A DNA stretch of 6,441 nt from Candidatus Cloacimonas sp. 4484_275 (GCA_002085205.1 NATF01000057.1:1-6441), one strand, 5' to 3'; shown: positions 1 to 6,441, counted from the first letter of the stretch. Made by a program: numbers and translations. The notes: a model not told the origin generated them from the letters alone.

Positions 1-903
1 TTGCTTTCAGCGGTAATTTTCAATTCTTGCGATGTGGAAAATGTAACGGAACCGGATAACGAACCGCCGATGGTATTTATTTCGTATCCGGGAAATTGGG
101 ATACGATATTTACCGACGAAATTACCATCGGTATCGAAGCCTACGATGAAAGCGGAATAGATACTCTGGCTTTGTATGTTAACGGAAATTTTATTGTCGG
201 TTTTACTGAGGAACCTTTTGAATTTACTTTAAACAAAGCGAATTTTGAAGAAGGACTCCAAACTATTCATTGTAAAGCAATTGATAAAAACGGAAATGTC
301 GGATTTTCCGAACTGGTTAGTTTTTATTGGTTGGAAGAAACGGAACAATCCGGTATTTCGGTGGATATAATCAGACCGATTTTGTGGGAAGAATTCGATT
401 CGAATCAAATCCCGATAATGCTTAATATTCAAAGCGAACAGCAACTTGAGAATGTTATTGTTTTCATAGACGGAGATTCCGTTTACAATTTTAGCACCGC
501 GCCTTACGAAACCACTTTGACGGTAAACAGGCAGGGTATTCACAATATTTTTGTTTCTGCGGAAGATGTTTTCGGTTATTCCGTTTCTTCGGAAGTCGTA
601 GATTTTGAAATTAAAATCACGGACACGGAAAATCCGAACGGTTTTATTTCGTATCCTGCGGATTGGACAATCGTAAGTGGCACTTTTGATGTTTTCGTGA
701 GCGCGGTTGATGACCATCAAATCGATAAAGTTGAACTTTTTGTGGACGGTGAATTGCTGGATACAATTTCAGATGCTCCTTATAATTTCACAGTGAATTC
801 GTTGAACTTGGAAAATGGCAACCATACGATTTACGCAAAAATTTACGATACCGCCGGCAATTTCGTTTTAACTCAATTAATTACTGTGAGTGTTCAGAAT
901 TAA
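1..903 (+). CDS. Probable lipoprotein with three tandem bacterial Ig-like domains (5' end cut by window)
   Basis: The frame is open from base 1 to a TAA at 901-903 (300 codons visible). The true start is probably upstream: the first visible residues (LSAVIFNSC) look like the end of a type II signal peptide, with Cys10 as the likely lipidated residue, although FNSC is a loose lipobox. Three repeats of about 90 residues follow (about 20-111, 118-207 and 210-300). Each has the plan xISYPxxW, then a V-E-LxVDG/N strand, a short APY/EPF motif, and a GxHTIxxKAxDxxGN strand ending the unit. This is the pattern of Bacterial Ig (Big_9-like) beta-sandwich domains found in extracellular adhesive or carbohydrate-associated proteins. 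No catalytic motif is visible. The stop overlaps the ATG at 903 that begins the next gene's signal peptide, so the two are probably co-translated. The role is inferred: a surface or periplasmic scaffold or polysaccharide-associated factor. The Ig-like fold is well supported, the lipoprotein call moderately, the function is unknown. Confidence 0.8.
   Translation: MLSAVIFNSCDVENVTEPDNEPPMVFISYPGNWDTIFTDEITIGIEAYDESGIDTLALYVNGNFIVGFTEEPFEFTLNKANFEEGLQTIHCKAIDKNGNVGFSELVSFYWLEETEQSGISVDIIRPILWEEFDSNQIPIMLNIQSEQQLENVIVFIDGDSVYNFSTAPYETTLTVNRQGIHNIFVSAEDVFGYSVSSEVVDFEIKITDTENPNGFISYPADWTIVSGTFDVFVSAVDDHQIDKVELFVDGELLDTISDAPYNFTVNSLNLENGNHTIYAKIYDTAGNFVLTQLITVSVQN
76..656 (+). repeat. Diverged internal repeat encoding Ig-like units
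   Basis: The first and third Ig-like units share an exact 14-base match, TTTATTTCGTATCC, at 76-89 and 643-656, encoding FISYP in the same frame. The match marks equivalent positions about 567 bases apart. The middle unit has diverged here (IIRPILW), so the repeat is mainly visible at protein level. Confidence 0.5.
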
Positions 904-2179
904 TGAAACGGATATTTATTATTTTCATTTTTGCCGGATTTATGTCGGCATTATTTTCGGATATAAACCAAATCCGAAAAGTTTTGGCTCATTGGCAAGA
1001 TTGTATTTCCAAAATAACCAAATTGAACTTTCGGAAAAATACTTTGAAATGATTTCGGATAACGACAGCACGGATGTGGAAGCATATTTGGGATTGGCGG
1101 AAATTGAAAAAAAACGAGAACATTTCGAGCGGGCAATTTATTTTTACAAATCCGCTCTAAAATATTTGCCGCAATATTTTCCCGCTTTGTTTGATCTCGC
1201 ACAAGTTTACATCTATTCCGACCAACTGGATTCCGCAATTGCCACTTACAAGAAAATTCTTTCTTTCGACGATACTTGGGCGGAAGCTTGGGCGGAAATC
1301 GGAAAAATTCTTTGGTGGAAAGACAGACCGTTTGAAGCGCTCGGATATTACAAAAAAGCTCTCGTTCTCGACCCGACGAATAAAGAAATAATCGCAGGTA
1401 TCGAACAAGTTAAAAACGATTTGAAATGGCGTATTTCGGCAAAATCGTTTTACATCCGTGAAAAAGAGGAAGATTACGAAATCAAAAGCAAAAATCAAAA
1501 ATTCGCCGTTGCCAAAAGAATTTCCGACAAACTCGATTTTTCACTGAACGGTTTTGTTCAATTTGGTGAAAAAACGGAAACGGCAACGAATAATATCATA
1601 AAAAAAATGTACGATTCAAATTCCCTCAACATTCGATTTAAGATTTTTCGGAACAACGAATTGCATCTGAATTTCGGCGGAAGTTTCAGCGATTCTACCG
1701 TGAGGCGAAACTATCTGGAAAACAAATTATCTATCAAATGGAAAAAATTTGTTCTGAATAATTTTTATCAAACCGGAAAAGTGGAAAAAAATTGGATTTG
1801 GAATAAAACCGTAAAAAATGAAAATCCATTTGTAACTTATGATTTTAATTTGAATTATCGGGTTTTTTCGCTTCCAAAAATAAAAATCGGAATAAATCAC
1901 ACATTTATTGATTACCAATATGATTCGACTTTGTATTACACTCCTTCCAATCGACACATCAACGGTTTTGAGACATCTCTGTATTATCCGTTCAAACCAT
2001 TTTATCTTTATTCCGCCGTTTACGGAGAAATCGATAATAACAACGATGCCGGCTGGAGATTGGATTTGGAGGCCGGTTATGAATTTTCACGATTTTCCCT
2101 GGCTCTGAGTTTTTCCGACTTTAAAAATCCTTATTACGAAAGCAACTCGCTTTCTCTGATTTTCGGCGGCAATTTTTAG
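890..2179 (+). CDS. TPR-repeat outer-membrane beta-barrel protein (PgaA/YaiO-like), with an apparent 5' frameshift
   Basis: The main frame is open from a GTG at 890 to a TAG at 2177-2179. Numbering from that GTG, residues about 29-163 form four TPR units with typical W/Y-G/A-Y-A-P spacing (for example AYLGLAEIEKKREHFERAIY, then a unit ending ALVLDP). Residues about 180-429 lack hydrophobic helices. They show alternating polar/aromatic strands rich in Tyr, Phe, Asn and Gly, end in GGNF with a terminal Phe, and look like an outer-membrane beta-barrel. TPR plus barrel is the architecture of polysaccharide export porins such as PgaA and BcsC, and the barrel size resembles YaiO. The first 20 or so residues in this frame do not form a signal peptide, whereas the overlapping frame from ATG 903 does. 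The real start is therefore probably 903, with an indel or frameshift near 945-960. Inferred role: guiding and exporting a polysaccharide across the outer membrane. The neighbouring deacetylase genes support this. The TPR call is strong, the barrel call good, the substrate unknown. Confidence 0.82.
   Translation: MFRINETDIYYFHFCRIYVGIIFGYKPNPKSFGSLARLYFQNNQIELSEKYFEMISDNDSTDVEAYLGLAEIEKKREHFERAIYFYKSALKYLPQYFPALFDLAQVYIYSDQLDSAIATYKKILSFDDTWAEAWAEIGKILWWKDRPFEALGYYKKALVLDPTNKEIIAGIEQVKNDLKWRISAKSFYIREKEEDYEIKSKNQKFAVAKRISDKLDFSLNGFVQFGEKTETATNNIIKKMYDSNSLNIRFKIFRNNELHLNFGGSFSDSTVRRNYLENKLSIKWKKFVLNNFYQTGKVEKNWIWNKTVKNENPFVTYDFNLNYRVFSLPKIKIGINHTFIDYQYDSTLYYTPSNRHINGFETSLYYPFKPFYLYSAVYGEIDNNNDAGWRLDLEAGYEFSRFSLALSFSDFKNPYYESNSLSLIFGGNF
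903..959 (+). other. Out-of-frame signal peptide belonging to the TPR/beta-barrel gene
   Basis: An ATG at 903-905, overlapping the upstream TAA as TAATG, opens a frame reading MKRIFIIFIFAGFMSALFS. This is a textbook Sec signal peptide with two basic residues, a hydrophobic core and small residues near the end. The frame then runs into non-protein-like sequence and stops at TGA 1050-1052 after 49 codons. The TPR body starts in the frame one base back (GYKPNPKSF from about 959). Adding one T to the run at 954-957 would join the two as ...ALFFGYKPNP. The site is not a canonical X-XXY-YYZ slippery heptamer, so an assembly or sequencing error or a genuine mutation is more likely than programmed frameshifting. 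Confidence 0.7.
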
Positions 2180-2182
2180 GAA
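2178..2182 (+). promoter_or_regulatory. Ribosome binding site overlapping the upstream stop codon
   Basis: AGGAA lies six bases before the ATG at 2189. It shares two bases with the TAG stop of the TPR/barrel gene (2177-2179), so ribosomes finishing one gene sit on the start signal of the next. This fixes the start of the hydrolase-deacetylase gene and suggests translational coupling. Confidence 0.6.
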
Positions 2183-2188
2183 TTTGAT

Positions 2189-5100
2189 ATGAAAGCAAAA
2201 TATCTGGTTATTTTTATTTTTTCCGCTATCTTGGTTTTAACCGTTTATTTGATGTTAAAAGTGGAAAATAAAATCCGAGAAGAAAAAATAATCGTCATCG
2301 ACAGCACCAAAATCAAATTGAAATTATTGCCCGAATCCGACGATAAAATTCTTTTGAATTCCGTAAAAAAAGCGAGTATCGACTTTAAAATCGACGGGGA
2401 TTATTTTGAAGTTTTAAAAACTCGGAAAGGAAAAAACAAAAAATGGATACCGATTTTTCTGAAAGGCGTAAATCTCGGAGTGGCTTTGCCGGGAAAATTT
2501 CCTTCGGAATTTCCCACCGAATTTCAACTTTATATGGATTGGCTCGTCAAAATCGGAGAAATGAATTCCAATGTCGTCAGAACATACACGATTCTTCCGC
2601 CGGTTTTTTACGAAGCATTAGCCGACTATAATTTGAAATTTTCCGATAAACCGCTTTATCTTTTGCAGGGAGTTTGGGCAACCGTTCCCAAAAATCACGA
2701 TTATTTGAACGAAGATTACACTTACGACTTCAAAAGCGAAATCAAAGACGCGATTGATGTTATTCACGGAAATGCGGTTTTGAAAAAAAAGCCGGGAAAA
2801 GCTTCCGGTGTTTATGTCTCCGATGTTTCCAAATATACAATTGCCTATCTTTTGGGAAGAGAATGGGAACCGAAAGGCGTGGAAATTACCAATCAATCGA
2901 ACTCAATCAGATCGTTTAACGGCGAATTCATTTCCGTTCCGGAAGGCACTCCGATGGAAATTTGGTTGGCGAAAATGATGAATTTTGCTTTAAAATACGA
3001 AACTCTGCAATATCGAAACCAACATCCCGTTTCCTTCGTGAATTGGCTTCCTTTGGATCCCATGTATCATAATTCGGAATTTATTGAAAATGAAAAAGTG
3101 CGTGAATACGACAATGATTTGGAAGTGGTCGATTTCAGACATTTTAATTATACTTCGCTAACTAAAACCGGTATTTATGCCGCTTATCATGCATATCCTT
3201 ATTATCCCGATTATATTTATCTCGACAAAAAATATTCGCAAAACACAAACGACAATTATCTTCCCTACCTTGAAGATTTAAAGGATAAATGTCCCGAAAT
3301 GCCTTTGATTATCGCGGAATACGGAGTTCCTTCCAGTCGGGGAATCAGCCATTTCTCGCCATTCGGATTTCATCAAGGCGGTCACAATGAAAAAGAACAG
3401 GCAAAAATCAACAAAATTCTAACGGAAGACATTTACCGTGCAAATTGCGGCGGAGCGATTATTTTCGAGTGGATAGACGAATGGTTCAAATTCAATTGGT
3501 TGGTCATGGATTTCGAGCAACCGCAACACAGACGAAAATATTGGCATAATATGGAAAATCCGGAACAAAACTTCGGAATTCTGGCAATGGAAAATCGCAC
3601 AAAAACAATAGACGGAAAAACCGACGATTGGGAAAATTCGGACAAAAAAATTCAAGCAGACGCCGATCCGTCGTATTTTTATCTAAAATACCGATTGCCG
3701 GATTTTGATTTCTCCCGAAATAATCTTTATATCGCCATCGACACTTACGATAAATCGAAAGGTGATCATAAATTGCCTTTCATCAATAAAAATTCCGGAA
3801 AAGGAATAGAATTTCTTGTGCAATTGGTCGGCGTTGATTCCGCCGAAATTTTGGTTGACGATAAATATTCCGTTTTCACGGACATTTACAATGATTATAT
3901 TCCCGTGTACGCTTCCAAAGAAAACAGCAACGGCAAATTCACAGAGCAAAAATTATTGGCAAACCGAGAACGAGAATCTCTCACGGGAGAAAAATTCCCG
4001 CGAATACTTTACAATCGCAGTAAACTCGCTTTTGGGAATATTTCGGAAAACTCAAATGCTGATTGGTTTTTTAATTCCGAAACAAAAATCCTGGAACTGA
4101 GATTGCCGTGGCATTTACTGAATGTTTCCGACCCTTCTTCTCTGCAAGTTCTTGATGATATTGCCGGCACTCCCGAAATCGAAACTTCAACCACGGAAGG
4201 ATTTCATATTTTCAGTTTCATAACGGATAAAAACAATAACATAATTTCAACTATACCGGAAAATAAAAAAGCTTTTTATTATGTTTGGAAAGGATGGAAC
4301 GAGCCGAAATATGAAACGAGATTGAAAGAACAATACTTTGTTCTGAAAAATTTATTTTCCGAACTTCATCCGAAACGGAAAACGAAAAAGAAAAAAGTGC
4401 AAAACGGCTTTAAGATTGCAAAATGGTATCAAAATAAGCCGGCGGCGGTTTCCATAACTTTTGACGACGGAAGTTACGGACAATACGAATATGCTTTCCC
4501 TATCCTACAAAAATATAAATTGAAAGCCGATTTCGGGATTGTGGGAGAATGGACGGCGGAAGAACCGAAAATTACCGCCGAAAAGGGAAGCTTCGGCATC
4601 AAAAGAATGGGATGGAAACAGATAAGGGAACTTCATAACACCGGAAACGAAATCAGTTCCCACGGAAGTAAACATGAAAAAATCGATCCTGCAAAAAGTT
4701 ATACCGAGATTGTTTCCGAACTGAGAAAATATAAAAATTTAATTCAAGAAAATATCGGCGATAGCGTTTTCACCATTCATTATCCTTATTCGTTCACGCG
4801 CCAAAAGATTTTCGATGCCGTTCGCGAAGCCGGTTTTTTATTCGGACGAATCGGTGACAGCGGAAGTCCGAATACTTCCGCCGACAATTTACTCAAACTC
4901 GGCAGCAAAATAATTTTGAACAACAATGACCCGAATCCGAAACAATTTTACGAATGGATAGAAGATGCGAGAGGAAATTGGTTGGTGCTTATGTATCACC
5001 ACATTTTCCCAAAAAATTCAAAAGCGATGAAACTTTTTGAATATCATAATGTTTACAATCGTTATTCGGTAACTCCCGAAAATTTTGAAAAACAGGTTAG

Positions 5101-5398
5101 ACTCTTGAGAAATTCCGATTACTGGATCGCCACCACTTCCGAAGTGGGAAAATATCTAACCGAAAAAGAAAATGTGAAACTGAAATACAATTTTACGAAT
5201 GATTCCTGTCTTCTCATTCTTGAATCCGCTCTTGACCGGAACATTTACGATCAACCTCTTACAATCGAATTCACCACGAATTGGAAAGTAGTTAAAATAA
5301 CTCACAGCGCGAAAGACGGAATTTATAACGCACGAAACGGAAAAATTTATTTTCCGGCGTTTATCAACAAAAAAATAATCTTGGAAAAGGAGCAGTAA
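2189..5398 (+). CDS. Membrane-anchored glycoside hydrolase - CBM-like - NodB polysaccharide deacetylase fusion
   Basis: This 1069-residue protein has an uncleaved-looking N-terminal membrane anchor (residues about 4-23, no clear cleavage site), placing the rest in the periplasm. Residues about 60-465 resemble a clan-A TIM-barrel glycosidase: FLKGVNLG (91-97), NVVRTYT (strand with Arg131), LLGREWEPKG with candidate acid/base Glu225 or Glu227, IIAEYG with candidate nucleophile Glu377, and a beta-8-like IIFEWIDEWF (424-433). Residues about 474-695 begin IDGKTDDW and look like a CBM9/DOMON-like beta-sandwich. A Lys-rich linker (729-736) leads to a NodB domain (about 748-990): TFDDG with Asp759 and Asp760, HGSKH with metal ligands His825 and His829, HYPY (864-867) and LMYHH (934-938). 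A short beta tail ends the protein. NodB domains remove N- or O-acetyl groups from polysaccharides. The combination recalls PgaB and PelA, which also join a hydrolase to a deacetylase; the hydrolase-first order is like PelA and opposite to PgaB. The deacetylase call is strong, the glycosidase good, the middle domain tentative, the substrate unknown. Confidence 0.85.
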   Translation: MKAKYLVIFIFSAILVLTVYLMLKVENKIREEKIIVIDSTKIKLKLLPESDDKILLNSVKKASIDFKIDGDYFEVLKTRKGKNKKWIPIFLKGVNLGVALPGKFPSEFPTEFQLYMDWLVKIGEMNSNVVRTYTILPPVFYEALADYNLKFSDKPLYLLQGVWATVPKNHDYLNEDYTYDFKSEIKDAIDVIHGNAVLKKKPGKASGVYVSDVSKYTIAYLLGREWEPKGVEITNQSNSIRSFNGEFISVPEGTPMEIWLAKMMNFALKYETLQYRNQHPVSFVNWLPLDPMYHNSEFIENEKVREYDNDLEVVDFRHFNYTSLTKTGIYAAYHAYPYYPDYIYLDKKYSQNTNDNYLPYLEDLKDKCPEMPLIIAEYGVPSSRGISHFSPFGFHQGGHNEKEQAKINKILTEDIYRANCGGAIIFEWIDEWFKFNWLVMDFEQPQHRRKYWHNMENPEQNFGILAMENRTKTIDGKTDDWENSDKKIQADADPSYFYLKYRLPDFDFSRNNLYIAIDTYDKSKGDHKLPFINKNSGKGIEFLVQLVGVDSAEILVDDKYSVFTDIYNDYIPVYASKENSNGKFTEQKLLANRERESLTGEKFPRILYNRSKLAFGNISENSNADWFFNSETKILELRLPWHLLNVSDPSSLQVLDDIAGTPEIETSTTEGFHIFSFITDKNNNIISTIPENKKAFYYVWKGWNEPKYETRLKEQYFVLKNLFSELHPKRKTKKKKVQNGFKIAKWYQNKPAAVSITFDDGSYGQYEYAFPILQKYKLKADFGIVGEWTAEEPKITAEKGSFGIKRMGWKQIRELHNTGNEISSHGSKHEKIDPAKSYTEIVSELRKYKNLIQENIGDSVFTIHYPYSFTRQKIFDAVREAGFLFGRIGDSGSPNTSADNLLKLGSKIILNNNDPNPKQFYEWIEDARGNWLVLMYHHIFPKNSKAMKLFEYHNVYNRYSVTPENFEKQVRLLRNSDYWIATTSEVGKYLTEKENVKLKYNFTNDSCLLILESALDRNIYDQPLTIEFTTNWKVVKITHSAKDGIYNARNGKIYFPAFINKKIILEKEQ
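5387..5392 (+). promoter_or_regulatory. Strong ribosome binding site for the second deacetylase gene
   Basis: AAGGAG lies nine bases before the ATG at 5402 and inside the last codons of the upstream gene (stop TAA 5396-5398). It is the best Shine-Dalgarno match in the window and settles the start at 5402. The spacing also fits coupled translation. Confidence 0.75.
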
Positions 5399-5401
5399 AT
5401 A

Positions 5402-6441
5402 ATGAAAAAAACAGTATTTTTTGTTCTAATTATTTTATTTTGGTCTGTCCTCTTAAACGGGCTTGAATATCAAATTCCCAAAGTTTTATTTCTCACCACG
5501 GGAGACGGCGACGGACGCGGAACCGTTTCCGACGGAATCATTTTGGCAATGCAGGAATTCAACAAATTAGGCGCATTTGTCAGACTGGAAAACAGAAAAA
5601 TTTTGCATATGCCGGATAAATTAGCCGAATATACCGTTTTGATTGCTCCCACAAGTTACGGTTACCACGATGGCGACAGAGAATATTCGCTTTCGTATCT
5701 TTCCGACATTGAAATGAAAAACATAAAAAATTGGATAAAAAACGGCGGAACTTTCGTTTCCGATACCAATATCGGCAGAAATAAAATCAGCGGTGAAGAC
5801 AGAATAACAATCAAAGGGGAATTAAACTCGGAAAATTGGGAATTATCCGAATGTTTCGGTATCGCTCTGAAAGAAATGAACATGAAAGGTTATCGGATAA
5901 GCAGTTTAAAAAAAGAAATTTGGCAATCCGATATCTCTGACAAATTCGACGAAGACGAATGGGATCCGGTTATTTCCCGAATAAATTCAAAAGCAATCGA
6001 AACACTTGCCGTTTGGGAAAACGGAAAAAATACATTTCCGGCGGTTGTCACAAATAAGTTTTTTAAAGGAAACACCGTTTTACTCGGAACATTCAATATC
6101 GTTCATCCGGCAAACGACGGCGGTTTTTCCAATACGATTGAAATTCAAAAATTTTACAACTATGTGTATGAATTATCTGTTCACGAACGAAAATATTCTA
6201 TTTATTTAAATCCGTGGAAAAATGCGGCACAAAACGCTTTTTGTCTTACTTTTGACGACGGCGGCTCGACCGAAGAATACGATAGAATCTTTTCCTTAAT
6301 CGACAAATACAATCTGAAAACCATATTTTTCGTCACCGATAATTTAGAGAAAAAACACATCAAAAAATTAAGAGAAAACAAATTGATTACGCTGGAATCT
6401 CATTCTCATTCTCATCCTGATTTCAGAAATCTGAATTACGC
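5402..6441 (+). CDS. Secreted GATase/ThuA-like domain fused to a NodB polysaccharide deacetylase (3' end cut by window)
   Basis: The frame is open from ATG 5402 to the window end (346 codons plus two bases), with no stop. Residues 1-20 (MKKTVFFVLIILFWSVLLNG) form a Sec signal peptide, so the protein is exported. Residues about 25-260 look like a class I glutamine-amidotransferase/ThuA-like fold: a KVLFLTTGDGDG first strand, a YTVLIAPTSYG strand, the IKNWIKNGGTFVSDTN helix-turn-strand typical of such domains, and NTVLLGTFNIVHP near the end. No catalytic Cys-His pair could be assigned, so this part may bind ligand rather than act as an amidotransferase. The second domain begins about residue 278 and shows NodB motif 1 (TFDDGG, Asp285 and Asp286) and motif 2 (SHSHSH, His334 and His338 as H-x3-H ligands). 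Motifs 3-5 lie beyond the window. It starts three bases after the previous gene and probably works on the same polymer. The deacetylase call is strong, the N-terminal fold moderate. Confidence 0.83.
   Translation, partial: MKKTVFFVLIILFWSVLLNGLEYQIPKVLFLTTGDGDGRGTVSDGIILAMQEFNKLGAFVRLENRKILHMPDKLAEYTVLIAPTSYGYHDGDREYSLSYLSDIEMKNIKNWIKNGGTFVSDTNIGRNKISGEDRITIKGELNSENWELSECFGIALKEMNMKGYRISSLKKEIWQSDISDKFDEDEWDPVISRINSKAIETLAVWENGKNTFPAVVTNKFFKGNTVLLGTFNIVHPANDGGFSNTIEIQKFYNYVYELSVHERKYSIYLNPWKNAAQNAFCLTFDDGGSTEEYDRIFSLIDKYNLKTIFFVTDNLEKKHIKKLRENKLITLESHSHSHPDFRNLNY

Noticed and set aside
229..720. 163-codon open frame on the - strand inside the Ig-repeat gene
   Set aside because: It lies fully antisense to a well-supported gene, its product is rich in Arg, Asn, Ile and Phe as expected from reverse-reading AT-rich code, and it shows no domain pattern or good ribosome binding site.
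945..960. Programmed -1 ribosomal frameshift between signal peptide and TPR body
   Set aside because: No X-XXY-YYZ heptamer is in the right phase, and I saw no obvious stem-loop or internal Shine-Dalgarno after the site. A one-base error or mutation is simpler, although recoding is not excluded.
3419..3655. Two overlapping antisense open frames of 70-78 codons inside the hydrolase gene
   Set aside because: The two frames overlap each other and are opposite conserved glycosidase motifs; neither has protein-like composition. They are by-products of the coding strand.
3816..4100. 94-codon + strand open frame out of phase within the hydrolase-deacetylase gene
   Set aside because: It is a shifted reading of the binding-like domain, which is continuous in the main frame. 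It shows no start signal and no recognisable domain.
4441..5398. Naming the hydrolase-deacetylase gene pgaB or pelA
   Set aside because: The functions are analogous, but the domain order or barrel type differs from PgaB and the barrel signatures do not obviously match PelA. A gene symbol would overstate the homology.
5399..5401. Promoter or terminator between the genes
   Set aside because: The gaps are 9 bases or fewer and contain only ribosome-binding and stop/start signals. No GC-rich hairpin followed by a T-run was seen at the junctions.
6006..6209. 67-codon + strand open frame near the window end
   Set aside because: It is an out-of-phase reading inside the second deacetylase gene, whose frame is open from 5402 to the end with coherent signal peptide and domain motifs.

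Overview
The window reads as one co-directional block of four tightly packed genes on the + strand. All of them look like cell-envelope proteins, and the layout resembles a locus for export and modification of an extracellular polysaccharide. The DNA is AT-rich (roughly 40% GC by eye, not counted), uses Shine-Dalgarno sites and ordinary TAA/TAG stops. It encodes a lipoprotein-like protein and a TPR/outer-membrane beta-barrel protein, so the host is a diderm (Gram-negative type) bacterium. Codon use and protein style suggest a low-GC lineage of the FCB superphylum or a candidate phylum such as Cloacimonadota; this is a low-confidence inference.

Layout: (1) positions 1-903 hold the 3' part of a probable lipoprotein with three Ig-like repeats, cut by the window edge. 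(2) Positions 890/903-2179 hold a TPR protein with a C-terminal beta-barrel (PgaA/YaiO/BcsC style). Its signal peptide lies in a different frame (ATG at 903) from its body, so the gene carries an apparent single-base frameshift near 945-960. (3) Positions 2189-5398 hold a 1069-residue membrane-anchored protein that joins a clan-A-like glycoside hydrolase, a carbohydrate-binding-like beta domain and a NodB-type polysaccharide deacetylase. (4) From 5402 to the window end lies the start of a second secreted protein with a glutamine-amidotransferase/ThuA-like domain followed by another NodB deacetylase domain, cut by the window edge.

Gene junctions are TAATG (901-905), 9 bases (2180-2188) and 3 bases (5399-5401), with the last two Shine-Dalgarno sites lying inside or at the end of the upstream gene. 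This fits a single translationally coupled operon. No promoter, terminator, RNA gene, mobile element or CRISPR array was found, and no stretch longer than a few bases is non-coding.

Taken together, the inferred picture is a polymer crossing the periplasm, being trimmed and deacetylated by the two NodB-containing enzymes, and leaving through the TPR/beta-barrel protein, with the Ig-repeat lipoprotein as an accessory surface or scaffold factor. This parallels the roles of PgaA/PgaB and PelA/PelB, but the domain architectures differ. No polysaccharide synthase (GT2) lies in the window, so the substrate is unknown.
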